From Charina bottae (taxonomy: Eukaryota; Chordata; Lepidosauria; Squamata; Charinaidae), in assembly GCA_023362775.1 (NCBI GenBank), contig JALMGJ010000029.1, positions 1,082,001 to 1,146,000 of the forward strand: DNA of 64,000 nt, given 5' to 3'. Shown here one piece after another: positions 1 to 10,962 of the stretch; position 1 is the stretch's first letter, and each line of letters starts with the position of its first letter. The notes beneath the pieces are model-generated. The model searched no databases. It was not told the DNA's origin and saw only the letters and a list, made by a program, of their open reading frames with translations. Made by a program: the position numbers and the translations under genes.

Positions 1-191
1 CCCTTCCTTGCTCAGGGGGGGCTTGAGCAAGGCTTCCCACAGAAGGATATCAGGAGACCTTGTTCCCATGCAATCTAGTCAAAACAATACACACGTGATT
101 GTTGCTATCTTGCACCTGTACTTCATGTCACCATGAGAAGGCTGTGCTTTGTACAGAGATAATTTGCCAGGGCAACACAAGAACTCTAACA
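1..191 (+). repeat. 3' part of a possible LTR, cut by the window edge
   Basis: This stretch is a diverged copy of the right-hand part of the repeat at 53,523-54,177. Shared landmarks include the CTTGCTCAGGGGG block, GGCTTCCCACAGAAGGA, CACCATGAGAA and the end CAAGAACTCTAACA. The other copy begins TGTTAG and ends CTAACA, as an LTR would. The match stops sharply at 191, where L2 sequence begins, so the element seems to have inserted into, or recombined with, an L2 3' end. Its left part lies outside the window. Confidence 0.5.
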
Positions 192-437
192 GCCTGCCCT
201 CTGGAACATCCTTCCTCCTGAGATTAGGATGGCGCTGACTCTTTTGGCTTTTTGGAAGGCCTTGAAGACCTGGCTTTGTGCCCCGTACTGGGGGCCCAAA
301 TGTGCGAAGGGCCGTTTCTTGGTTGTGCTAACACCAATGGTTATTAAGATCTCTCGGCTGTATTTATATTTATATTTAATTTTTTGCATCCTTTTTATTG
401 TCTGACTTTTTATTATTGTAAGCCACCCACAGTCACT
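192..437 (+). mobile_element. L2 non-LTR element, 3' end (subfamily A)
   Basis: The sequence is nearly identical to 14,862-15,103. It encodes the end of an L2 ORF2 (CPLWNILPPEIR-like residues, then KTWLCA) and the 3' UTR with CTGTAAGCCACCC-like wording. It is joined at about 434-437 to Rex1-like antisense sequence that in copy 2 lies about 1.8 kb further right. CACT is shared at this join, so about 1,800 bp (equivalent to 15,103-16,905) is missing here. Confidence 0.75.
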
Positions 438-512
438 CATCCTCACCCCTGATAAGACCCACTACAGTTGTATCGTCCGCATATTTCACAATGGAATTGG
501 TGGTATACTTGG
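437..512 (-). mobile_element. Remnant of the Rex1-like insertion (5' end only)
   Basis: This matches 16,905-16,980, the 5' end of the Rex1-like element in copy 2, including the codons for the YADD motif of reverse transcriptase read on the - strand. The right-hand 28-bp target duplication follows at 513-540, with one substitution. The remaining element is deleted. Confidence 0.8.
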
Positions 513-540
513 CGGCTGTGAGTAAAGGAGATCTAAAAGG

Positions 541-1615
541 TAATGACCAAGTTCTACAGAGAGAGCAACACACCTGGGACCGGATACTCCCACATCTCCC
601 AAAGGAGAAAAAAAATGAAATATATTCTTGAAGTTGAGGAGAGGGTTATCTATTAGTGCATCAGTAACTAACGAGGCACCTATCTTGCAGTCCTGATGAT
701 AGAAACACATAGGACGGCTGCCTTGGGATCTTTAAAGGAAGAGGGAATGTCTAGCTCAGCTGAACTTGCTTGGACAGAAGTAGCATATCTCCAAGTATGA
801 GATGCTGGTGAGAGTAAAGATTGAAAGTGACCATCGACTGTATGACTCATTGTATTGACTATATGACTGGCTGGTGTGGTTCTAAGAGGCATCTACGTGG
901 CCTTTATTTGATCCTATGTTAATTCTTGCTCTTAGATATGAGTACTCGGACATTAGGCACAAAAGCAGGCTATCTCCAAATAAAGGGGGAGAGGAGGGTC
1001 AGAACTTCCTGCCAACGTTTCCTGCTAGTGGGATTGCTCTCAGAAATCAATACATCGTTTTTGGAAAAAGGAAGCAGGAAATCATGCACTTTTGGTATGA
1101 TCCAGCTTTCTGGCCATAGAGGAATGTCACTGAAAAGCCTCACTTGCTTAACGTAAAGCCCAGAAATTAAGAACAAAGTCTTTTGGAGATCCTATTTGGA
1201 GACCGGACGTTTCGCTGGCCAGAATGCAGAAAGGTTGACCAAGCCGGTCCAGGACAGCAATTTCTTCCCAAAGGGGAAAGTCTGATCCTTGGGCTCACTT
1301 AACAGCCGGATCCTACAGCACAAGGAGCTTGGCTAAGAGAGGGTCATGTGATCTGGGGTTCAGCATCATTCAGCGACAGAGAATATTCCTTGGCAGAATT
1401 AGTCCTATGAATGCAGGATCCTTTTTTTTTCTCCTTGGCCTGGATTGCTGTATGAGAAATTATGTCTGATGTTAAAAAAACAGGGAGTTTCTCTCCTCTC
1501 TCCCTCTGTCTTTAGAGTCGGCACCATCTAAGAGCACTTTGGGATGCAGAAGATGGTGTCCGCCCCTAAGCAGAAATAACAGAGGGAGCGGCCCCTAGAC
1601 ACAGGGACGTTGGGA

Positions 1616-1651
<36 letters not shown>

Positions 1652-2438
1652 CACCAGCATGGCAACGCAAAGGGAATCAGCCTGCAAGGACCAATAGCTG
1701 CATTAAGGGGTCTTGCTCAGTCAGCTAGCTTAATGGAGCTCCCATATGAAAAGTCCATGTACATCCAAAGAGCTATGACTTCCGTGCATGAAAGGTGGGA
1801 AATATGCAACTTTAGTGACTTGTTTGGTAGCTTCCTAGAGACCTTTGCCTGGCATTGGTGTAGGTAGAAAAGGTGGAGCAGGTGACCTTTGGTAGGATCC
1901 CAAAGGAGGCCTGTGATCTCCTTGGTAACTCTAGTGGCTTTATGACGTCATCCAACCAGGCTAAACTGTCAGCTACTGACAGTTGACAGACTGAAAGCGT
2001 CTTCCAGGATGTAAGTTGGACTCCAGAAGGGCTCCTGCGCTCTCGGGAACCCTCCCCCAATTTGTAGCCAACGTCTCTGTGGGTTGGGATATTCCAGGGG
2101 TGAAAACACCCATTTGTTCCCTCTTAGGAAAGGGAAACGGGCAAAACTTCTGTTTTTCATTCCCTATTGGTGTTAAAAGCCTGGGCTGATCATTTTCAAA
2201 TTGATTCGGATCACATAGCATCCTCAACCCCTGACTTAGGAAAAGGTTCTTACATTTGTTAAACTCATCTGGCCATGGAACACACCAGGTCGCACAAAAC
2301 GAAACCAAGGTAAAAACTGATCAGTTCAACCCAGAAGGATGAGTTTTCCACTATGCGTCACCTCCACCACAGGGATAGTGATTATTGAAATTGGGCTTTA
2401 GTCTATTCCTTCCTCAGCTTCCTTCCTCTCTGTTCTAG
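541..2438. other. Upstream region of copy 1, no assigned gene
   Basis: This stretch is non-repetitive on inspection apart from a CA dinucleotide run at about 1,618-1,654. An earlier exon of the gene that follows is expected here, because the exon at 2,439 starts in the middle of a codon. I could not identify that exon. Short open frames occur on both strands but none has a recognisable motif. The same sequence is present in copy 2 at about 17,009-18,905. Confidence 0.5.
1617..1654. repeat. CA/TG microsatellite
   Basis: This is a run of ACACAC units interrupted once by AA. The copy 2 equivalent is at about 18,079-18,121 and is a few units longer. Confidence 0.9.
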
Positions 2439-4309
2439 GGGATTTCTCAACTGGTTTTCGTGTTTTGGAAGAAGAAAAAGGAAGAGTAGGAAAGCAAGCG
2501 GTCCAGGAGATGACGCTCCAAGTTCTCCAGAAGGAGCGACAGGCCAACTGGAGGACGCTGCCAAGCCTCCACACAAAAAGATATTTTTTATTGGCAAAGA
2601 GCTCCGGAAAGAGGGGCGGCTTGGTGAGCAGACGCTTTGGGCTGGGCTGGGACGTTGGGAGGGAAAGGGAAGGACTTCCTCTAGGAGTGCAGTCCTCCGT
2701 ATAGGCAGATCCGGGAGCCGCTTCTGCATCTCTCCCGATTCACGGTTGCACACAGGGACAGGGCGGAGGCCAAACTCTCCCTGCTCCAGAAGCTCCCGAG
2801 TCCCCACTGACTTCCCACCAGTTCTGCTGCTTCCATGGGACTATTCTGGGAACCTTCAAGATTGTTCATCTACATAGTGGCAAATGGGGAGCGGGAAGAT
2901 AGGGAGTGGGGTTGGCCTAAGGCCTCCGTGACGCTTCTCTCGTGGCCAGGAGACCGAGCCAGCTCTTGAACCAAGAAAGAATGTTAGTGGATGGAATCGG
3001 GTCTTGACGGGAAGGACGCTGCAAAGACGGGTTTTGTTCAGCTGTAGCAGACCTAAAAATTGGTCTGAGGATCACAGCCCCTGTCTCTCCTTTCCCCGAT
3101 TTCCCCGCAGAGGACAGCCGAGGGAAAAGGAAGCCCCTCTTCACAAAAACGGACCCCGAGCAAGCCTACAAGGCCCAACGCGAGGCTGCCAGTGTGAGAG
3201 CAGACCTGCGGAGCAGCCAAAACCTCTGGCAAGAGGTTTATGAAAGGAACGGCGAGGCAGCCCAAAACGTAGGTCCCATTTGGACACAGAAGTTCCCGTG
3301 GCTCGGCTGTGCTCCCGTGCTTGAACCCCAGATTCTTTGCCCAATCTCAGGGTGTTGCAAATGATTCCTCAGGACAGAGAGAGTCTCGGGAGGGTTTCCA
3401 GCTTCCCTTCTCCAAGGGAGGCCATTGGGGGCCTGGCGGCAAGACGCCCCACGTCCTGCCTGACTGACAGCCTGACTCTTTTCCATTGCAGCAGGACAAG
3501 AGCATCATCCAGTGCCTGAGTTCCATCGCTGCTCTCTTCCGGATGAAGCAGAGCGGGGAACTGAAAGTCCCGGTTCCCCGGAACAAGAACGTTTATAGTC
3601 TTGCTGTCCTGGTAAGTAAGAGGGAGGGAGGGAGGGAGGGAGGGAGGGAGGGAGGGAGGGAGGGAGGGATGTAGAAATCGGTGGCAAGCAAAGGAGGATG
3701 GGGAGAAATGAGGGGGAGAGGGAGAGGGAAAAAGCTACCCCTGGTTTTCAGAAGGGTCAGCAGAAGCTCCCCTGAACTGAAAGTCCGTCAGAGAAAGAGA
3801 ATGCAGCTTTCCAAAACAAGCCCATGCAAAGGGTCCTTCACCGGCGGGTCATTCTCCTTTGGACTGAAAGACAAGCTATGGCAGAAGAGCAGGTCAAAAG
3901 GACAACGAGGAAGGCGTGGGCTGGAGCAGCCTGGATAACTTTGTATTCTCTGCTTCTCTCCACTCTCTTTTCCCACAGGCTCTCTTGGAGGACAACAATT
4001 TAAGCAGCTTCTCTGCAGGACTAGCTGCACTTCTTGCGGTCTATGAGATCAGGTCAATTTCTTGTTTCTTTTGTAGTATGTAAGGAAAATCTGCAGTACT
4101 CAGAGAGTAGGAAGGGGGAGAACAGAAAACAAACAAAAAAGTAAAAGCACCGCTTCATCTGGTACACCAGTTGTGCCCCCTCCTAGGTCAGGAGGCCTTT
4201 CAGACAGTCCCTCGTGCCCTGGTCCTTTTGCAGCTTGATTACTGCAACACACTCCACAGAGGGCTGCCCTTGACAACCACCCAGAAGCTTGAGTTGGTCC
4301 ACTGCCCAT

Positions 4310-4365
<56 letters not shown>

Positions 4366-6032
4366 TATAACCTTTTGGACACTTTCAGCTGGGGCCACCC
4401 AATGAAAGGAAACGTCCCCTTGTGAAGTGGAGAGAAGAGAGGGTAGCTTGACCTGCCCACACCTCCTAGCAGTTCCCCACCTTCTCCTATTTTCTTGGGA
4501 ACAGTGACACCTTAGTCAAACAGATGGGCACTGACGTCACTTCCTTCTTTTGTCTCTACAGCAAGGTCCCACCAGCCATGGACCCACCGGTGGAAACCAT
4601 GCTCCTGGACATCTTTGTCTTCCTCTGGATGGGCTCCATGGAGATCAGAGATGAGGATGTTCCTGAGGTACCATTGTCACCAACACTTCAAGGGACTTGC
4701 TTTTGGGTGCTGACATGACTGGGAAGACATTCCGGAAAAGCGCATGTCACCATCGGTCTTTCCTTTCAGGAAGAGAAGAAATTGATGGAGGCGGCCTTGG
4801 GCCTCACGCTCCGAGCTCTCCTTCGGCAGGCTCCGACATCAAAGCACTTCATTTTCATTTTGAAGGTAAGGGTGTAGAAGAACCACTTGGCCAGTGCAGA
4901 CATTCACAGGATCAAGGGTGAAAACTCCTGCTCAATGTCCGACTCTGAACAGTAGCTGGAGGACTGTTCTTGAGGACAGGCATCCAGTACTTGAAGAAGA
5001 TTGGTTGGTCAAAAGAGCTCTTTTTTTCATCCAGGGATATCTTCTTGCACAAGTACCTTCAACTGTAATATTTCAAGGCCAGAATTGCAAATGAGAAAAA
5101 GAAGTGTGGCCTTGAGTTCTTTGCTGGGAAATGCCATCCAAAGCCATCCCAAAGCATTCCTGGGATTTAGGAAGGCTGGGGCAAAGTTAGGGGGAGAGCA
5201 TGGCTCCAGAGGCCTAGAGAAGAATGCACCATAAACTGCGCACTTGCACTTTGGCAATGAGATTCCTGGTTCTAGGAAATGAGCAAAGGTGTCCTCTCTT
5301 CTTCAAATCCGCAGCACTTTGAGCCACATGGCTGGAGATGTTTCTCCACTGTCCTGAAGCAGCTTCTCTACTGCAGCAACCACCATCCCAGCATCAATGT
5401 ACGTACAGTAGCCATGGATTGCAGGCTTCGGGTCCCCTGCTGCTCTTGGGAACCCATGCTGATTTCACCTCTCTCTTGGGACAAAAGGGCAGGGAGGGTT
5501 TCTTTTTCCCTTCGTTCCACTTGATGGTGAACTGGGGAATCCCTGGAATGGACATTCTGCTGGGTAAGATTTGTGTCGATGGGCCAAGGGAAGAAGGGGA
5601 AGTGCTCTCCAAGACACCTTGGCCACAGTGTGATGCACTTCTTTCTGTCCCTTCCAGGTCACAGAAGTCAAGCAGCCATTTCCAAAAATCCCTGCAGAAC
5701 TCTGGCATGCTGCCAATGAGGATGGCTTCATTAATGAAGGTAATTTCATTTGGAACGTTAAGGGGAAGGAGTGAGGGTCTCGGCACACGAACGGAAGGCA
5801 GGCAGGCAGGCCAGACCCACGCTTTCTATCCCAAATGGGGTATGTCTTTTCCAGCTATGTACCCAGCTGATTAAAGTTCGACATCTCTGTGTCATTCAAT
5901 TCTTCTCACTTTGTTGACAGGCATAGTGTTCCCTACCCTTCGCAAACTTCCTTCCTTATCTTTCTCTCATCTTTTCTTTTCCATGCAGATGACCTAGCAG
6001 TAGAGGAGCTGTGTCCTTCCCCCACTATTTAA
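2439..6032 (+). CDS. MROH-like (maestro HEAT-like repeat?) gene, copy 1, nine 3' exons
   Basis: Nine exons join in frame with GT/AG junctions: 2439-2623, 3111-3268, 3492-3611, 3979-4052, 4562-4667, 4770-4865, 5315-5398, 5658-5739 and 5989-6032 (TAA). They give about 316 codons after an unseen 5' exon. The protein starts basic (FGRRKRKSRK). A charged stretch with KTDPEQAYKAQREA follows, then QDKSIIQCLSSIAALF and helical exons such as LLDIFVFLWMGSMEI and LMEAALGLTLRALLR. It ends acidic (EDDLAVEELCPSPTI). The QDK-helix start and pairs of amphipathic helices resemble MROH proteins, which have HEAT-type repeats of poorly known function; this is family resemblance only. The exon at 3,492 has a NAGNAG acceptor, so one Gln may be optional. 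All nine exons are open and nearly identical in copy 2, which argues for a working gene. Promoter and first exon were not identified. Confidence 0.6.
3618..3669. repeat. GGGA microsatellite in intron
   Basis: GGGA units begin a few bases after the splice donor at 3,612. The array is roughly twice as long as in copy 2 (about 20,088-20,110), so it has changed length since the duplication. Confidence 0.9.
4305..4366. repeat. TTTA microsatellite in intron (TTCA in copy 2)
   Basis: A run of about 15 TTTA units. At the equivalent place in copy 2 (20,763-20,823) the repeated unit is TTCA, although the flanks are nearly identical. Confidence 0.9.
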
Positions 6033-6338
6033 CAAACTAATATGGGGGAATCAAGATGGACGTGGAAAATGGGGAGCCAGGTCATCCGTTCGCTCTTCCG
6101 TTCAAGGTGCTGGTTGGTTTTTCACTAGCCATGACCAATATGGAGGAGATTTGAAAGAATGGAAGCTTCTGCCCCTAGGATCCATCTTTGATGGATTCAG
6201 GAATTGCACAATTTCAAAAGTTTAGATTAACTTCAACCCTCAAGGCTAAGGAATTCTTGACAAAATATAGGCATAGTGTTCCCTACCTTTTGCCAACTTC
6301 CTTCCTTTTCTTTCTCTCATCTTTTCTTTTCCATGCAG

Positions 6339-6382
6339 ATGACCTAGCAGTAGAGGAGCTGTGTCCTTCCCCCACTATGTAA
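6339..6382 (+). CDS. Duplicate terminal exon 2 of the MROH-like gene
   Basis: This is an intact copy of the last exon, with acceptor CCATGCAG and frame DDLAVEELCPSPTM then TAA. The first-unit version ends in Ile; this one ends in Met. It could be spliced instead of the first terminal exon and would give an almost identical C-terminus with a different 3' UTR. Confidence 0.5.
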
Positions 6383-6688
6383 CAAGCTAATATGGGGGAA
6401 TCAAGATCGACATGGAAAATGGGGAGCCAGGTCATCAATTCGCTCTTCCGTTCAAGGTGATGGTTGGTTTTTCACTAGCCATGACCAATATGGAGGAGAT
6501 TTGAAAGAATGGAAGCTTCTGCCCCTAGGATCCATCTTTGATGGATTCAGGAATTGCACAATTTCAAAAGTTTAGATTAACTTCAACCCTCAAGGCTAAG
6601 GAATTCTTGACAAAATATAGGCATAGTGTTCCCTACCTTTTGCCAACTTCCTTCCTTTTCTTTCTCTCATCTTTTCTTTTCCATGCAG

Positions 6689-6732
6689 ATGACCTAGCAG
6701 TAGAGGAGCTGTGTCCTTCCCCCACTATGTAA
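6689..6732 (+). CDS. Duplicate terminal exon 3 of the MROH-like gene
   Basis: This is the third intact copy of the terminal exon, with the same acceptor, the same DDLAVEELCPSPTM end and TAA. Whether it is used cannot be told from sequence. Confidence 0.45.
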
Positions 6733-7202
6733 CAAGCTAATATGGGGGAATCAAGATGGACGTGGAAAATGGGGAGCCAGGTCATCCGTTCGCTCTTCCG
6801 TTCAAGGTGATTGTTGGTTTTTCACTAGCCATGACCAATATGGTGGAGATTTGAAAGAATTGCAAGCTTCTGCCCCTAGGATCCATCTTTGATGGATTCA
6901 GGAATTGCACAATTTCAAAAGTTTAGATTAACTTCAACCCTCAAGGCTAAGGAATTCTTGACAAAATACAGAGCTACGTTGGATCAGCAACTATCTGAAC
7001 TACAATACAGAGATCCCACATCTCAAGAAGAGGAGATTGCTGCTGCATCTAAAGACTGTGATGAGTTGAAAATATAAAGATGGGTTTAAATTGTCTCACG
7101 TGGAATATAAATGGGCAAATGCTTCTCAAAAAAGAAAAAATGTTTTTCATTATTTGAATAAATTGAAATGTGATGTGATACGTTTACAAGAAACAAAATT
7201 TT

Positions 7203-7556
7203 TTGTTCCCTCTTTTGCCGGCATCCTTTTATCGGGGGTCGCCCTCGGAGCGAAGAAGATCCCGGGAATCCCGTAAAAAATGGCGGCGGAGGACGACGGA
7301 GCCCGGTCAGCGAACATCCAGGACGTCAGCAGCCGACTCAGAAGCGAGGCATGCTGGGACATGTAGTCCAATGCCTACGGATGAAGAGTCCGTTCCCCTA
7401 CCTCCTCCCTAAGCGCGCGGTTAAATGATGTATATGAATTGTTAAATATATATGGAAAATGCTGTAAGCCGCCTAGAGTCCCCCAATAGGGAGGGGATAG
7501 GCAGGGTATAAATATGATAGATAAATAAATAAATAAATAAATAAATAAAATATTTA
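7203..7556 (+). mobile_element. Non-LTR 3' end or SINE-like insertion inside the L1
   Basis: A GC-rich block (CCTCGGAGCGAAGAAG, ATGCTGGGACATGTAGTCC) is followed by the ending CTGTAAGCCGCCTAGAGTC, AGGGGATAGGC, GGGTATAAATATGATAGATA and an ATAA tail. This ending is typical of reptilian L2/CR1 3' ends and of SINEs that use them. It interrupts the L1 endonuclease. It is present in both copies with a different tail length. Confidence 0.65.
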
Positions 7557-8074
7557 ATAAATAAGAATTTAGGCCAAGACTTTGTTTCAGCAAATACAAA
7601 GAAGATTAATGGATTTGTATTATATATTAAACCTTATCTGAAACCACGTCTGTTATTAACTGATGAACGTGGTAGATATGTAGCAGTTGAAATTGAACTT
7701 CATGGAATAAAAACAATTATTGTGAGACTTTATACACCAAATGAAGATAAGAGCAAATTTTTTACACAACTTTTGAGTGACTTGACAGCTTTTTCATATC
7801 AAAGTTGGTGTTTACTGGGGGACTGGAATGGAGTTCCGTCCCCATTGATTGACAGAACATCTGAAAAACAAATAAAAATAAAACAAGGTAGATTACCAAA
7901 ATCTTTTTTTTGACTTGATTGATAACCTATTCTTGGTGGACTCATGGAGATACAAAAATGGTTTGGAAAACGAATACACTTTTTATTCAGAGAGACATAA
8001 ATCTTTTTCTAGAATTGATACGATATGGATTTAAAAGGATTTGGCAAAAAAAAATTCCAGGGTTGATATTCTAC

Positions 8075-8376
8075 CAAATTCTACCTTTTTCTTTCTTTCT
8101 TTCCTTTTTAATTTTAAAATAATCTTTATTCTTTACACCGTTAAAATACACATACAAGAAAAAGAACACAGGAAAAAAAAGGAAAAAATTCTACAAACAT
8201 AAAACAGAACACAATCCATTACATAACACAATCCATTGCATAATGACATTTCTTGTTTCATTAAAATACATCTTTACCCTCTTTTTGTAAAATAGATTCA
8301 TTCAGTCTCCATCTATATGTCCTACAAATTCTTTTTATTATCATCTTAACAGGATTATGATCAGAAAAAGGTAGAA
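8075..8376 (-). mobile_element. Antisense non-LTR fragment (L1-like 3' end plus linker) inside the L1
   Basis: Read on the - strand this segment ends AACGGTGTAAAGAATAAAG, like a retrotransposon 3' UTR. Its inner part is the reverse complement of the L1 linker sequence that continues at 8,384. This makes a near-perfect inverted repeat. The same structure is in copy 2. Confidence 0.6.
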
Positions 8377-8479
8377 AACCAAATTCTACCTTTTTCTGAT
8401 CATAATCCTGTTAAGATGATAATAAAAAGAATTAATTAGGACATATAGATGGAGAGTGAATGAATCTATTTTACAAAAA
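8282..8479. repeat. Near-perfect 95-bp inverted repeat, 7-base spacer (copy 1)
   Basis: The left arm is 8,282-8,376 and the right arm 8,384-8,479, with AACCAAA between. The arms differ by only a few bases. The sequence is L1 linker DNA in both orientations. Copy 2 has the same palindrome. Confidence 0.93.
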
Positions 8480-8817
8480 GATGAGGTTGTGAATGATTGT
8501 AAACAGAAATTAAAAATTAATTTAATTAATTTTTAATTAAAAATTAAAAGATTTTTTTGAAATTAACTTGGATAAAAGAACAGATCTGAATACTGTATGG
8601 GATGCCAGTAAAGCTGTGATGAGGGGACATTTTATTCATCATAATTCTACTCTTAAAAAAAACTCGTCAAAAGCTACAGAAGGTTCTGGGTCAGATTAAA
8701 TGGAAAGAAATGGAAAAAACCTTCAGATAATATTTTATATCAACTTAAATTACACCAACAAGTTTGATGACATTAGAAATGATGAACAAATAAAGGGTCT
8801 AAAATGAAACAAGAGGA

Positions 8818-8819
8818 AT

Positions 8820-8858
<39 letters not shown>

Positions 8859-9235
8859 TTCGACCTATATGACCGCCCATCTCCCCCCATGGGGAACTCT
8901 GGGCGGTTCACAACAATTAAGTTAACATAAAATAATTTAAAATAATTCTAAAAATATATAAAACTACACTATATACAGTATAAATAATTATAAAATCCAG
9001 ATGGACGAGGTATTCATTAAAAGAAGGACATTAAAATTAGGGGATTAGCCATCTCCATGAGGAGCTATCCCTTCCTCCTTCCCATGCCAGGCGGCAGAAC
9101 CAGGTCTTCAGCTCTTTCCTAAAGGTCGGGAGGGAGGAGATCTGTCTCAACTCTGGGGGCAAGATGTTCCATAGAGTGGGCGCTGTCACAGAGAAGGCCC
9201 GCCTCCTAGACCCCATCAGATGGCATTCTCTAATT
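8818..9235 (-). mobile_element. L2 3' end (subfamily B), antisense, inside the L1
   Basis: A TTTA-rich run at 8,818-8,862 is the element's tail read backwards. It is followed by the reverse complement of sequence matching about 31,285-31,650, including the L2 C-terminal region (the TLWNILPPELR residues are on the - strand). It replaces part of the L1 reverse transcriptase. Confidence 0.85.
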
Positions 9236-9774
9236 TAATTAATTTAAATTAAGACCTTTTGCAGATGATGTGGTCCTGATATTGTAAGACCCCCTGGAAA
9301 CTGCAGAGCATCTGATGAAGAAATTAAGAGAATTTGGGTCATTGGCGGGACTTAACGTGAATAAGCAAAAAACCAAAATGTTAATTAAAAATATGAGCCT
9401 GCCTAATCAAGATCTGCTGATGGGGAAGACGGGATTCCAGATTGAAAAAAAGGTCAGATATCTGGGGGTAATCTTGTCAACTGAAAATAGTATGTTGTTT
9501 CAGAATAATTATGTTAAAATTTGGAATGATGTAAAAAAAGATCTGATAAGATGGGGGAAATTACAATTGTCTCTTTTGGGAAGGATATCTGTGATTAAGA
9601 TGAATGTTTTGCCTAGGATGTTATTTCTTTTCCAGACTTTACCAATTCTATCAACAGTTTTACCATTTAATGAATGGCAGAGGGATATCTCCAAATTTAT
9701 TTGGCAAGGCAAGAAACCAAGAATTAAATATAGATGCCAAAGAATGAGGAGGTCTGGGTCTGCCTAATGTAAAA

Positions 9775-10962
9775 TTGTATTTTGATGCCTGTTGTTTGCT
9801 TTGGATCAAGGAATGGATTATTCTGGAGAACAAGAAATTATTACAACTTGAAGGACATGAATTAAGATTCGGATGGCATGCTTATCTATGGTATGACAAA
9901 GTTAAAGTTAATAAGGATTTTAAAAATCATTTTGTTAGAAATGCCTTATTGAGAATCTGGAATAAATATAAGGGAAGATTGTCTCCAAATGTACCATTAT
10001 GGTTGTCTCCTCAGGAAGCAATGATCAGAAGAGAGAATGTGGGAGGAATAAATTGGTTAAAATATAAAGACCTGTTAAAGTTTGAAGAGGGTGAACCAAA
10101 AATTAAAACAAGGGAAAGGTTAGAATCTGATGGATTTATATGTCATTGGTTCACCTATATACAATTGATGGAATGTTTTAAACTAGACAAAAAGAAATAT
10201 AAATTTGTCAATGAAACAACACAATTTGAAAGGGATTTATGTATAAATGATGATCATGTTATTACTAAGATGTATAAGATCTTGTTACAGATGAATATGG
10301 AAGATGAATATGTTAAGGATTGTATGATCAAATGGGCTAAGAATTTTGGATATAATATCATGCTGGACCCATGGGAGAATATGTGGATGAAAGGTTTGAA
10401 ATTTACGCTGAATTATAATTTGAAAGAAAATTTTTATAAGATGATGTATCGTTGGTATCTAACTCCCGATAAGTTGTCAAAAATGTATAGTGGTGTAACT
10501 AATGTCTGTTCACAGGACGAAGGAACCTTTTACCATCTTTGGTGGACTTGTGAGAAGGCTAAAAAGTTCTGGAACCAAATATGTATTATTATTCAGAAGA
10601 TTCTTAAAGTAAATATACAAAGAAAGCCAGAACTTTTTCTTTTAGGTTTGATGGAAAAACAACTAGAGAAACAGCATGGAGTTTTGCTAGTATATACGAT
10701 CACGGCTGCAAGATTGTTATATGCGCAACGATGGAATGATCCACAAATCCCTACAGTTGAAGATTGGATTGTCAAATTAATGGATTTGGCTCAGAGGGCT
10801 AAATTAACAGCTTTAATAAGAGAGCATTCTATTTCTACATTTATATCAAATTGGCAACCACATTTGGAATATTTGCTTGTAATTGAAAAAAATGATCTTT
10901 TGATTTTGGGTTTTAGAGATGGAATGATTTATTGTAATAGAAATAATGTTATGATAGGTTAA
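9775..10962 (+). pseudogene. L1 ORF2 C-terminal domain, open for 395 codons, knuckle damaged
   Basis: The frame encodes the region after reverse transcriptase (CLLWIKEWIILENKKLLQLE, SPNVPLWLSPQEA, FYHLWWTCEKAKKFW). In copy 2 the cysteine-histidine knuckle reads CWKCSQDEGTFYHLWWTC. Here a 9-bp deletion at 10,509/10,510, between TGT repeats, removes WKC and so one of the two leading cysteines. The preceding frame (9,315-9,767) is disturbed by an 11-bp deletion at about 9,735, between AGAT repeats. The first Met is a reading-frame artefact, not a true start. Confidence 0.85.

Larger units (their letters stand above)
5921..6968 (+). repeat. Three tandem 350-bp units carrying the terminal exon
   Basis: Units start at GCATAGTGTT at 5,921, 6,271 and 6,621, and run about 350, 350 and 348 bp. 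Each holds a polypyrimidine tract, the CCATGCAG acceptor and the last coding exon, followed by the 5' start of an L1-derived stretch ending TTGACAAAATA. Copy 2 has a single unit. The junctions join L1 sequence back to the intron end, so the unit was amplified after the L1 insertion. Confidence 0.93.

Noticed and set aside
916..1176. Short frames on both strands as the missing first exon of the MROH-like gene
   Set aside because: Several frames overlap with no splice donor in suitable phase that I could defend, and there is no similarity to a known N-terminus.
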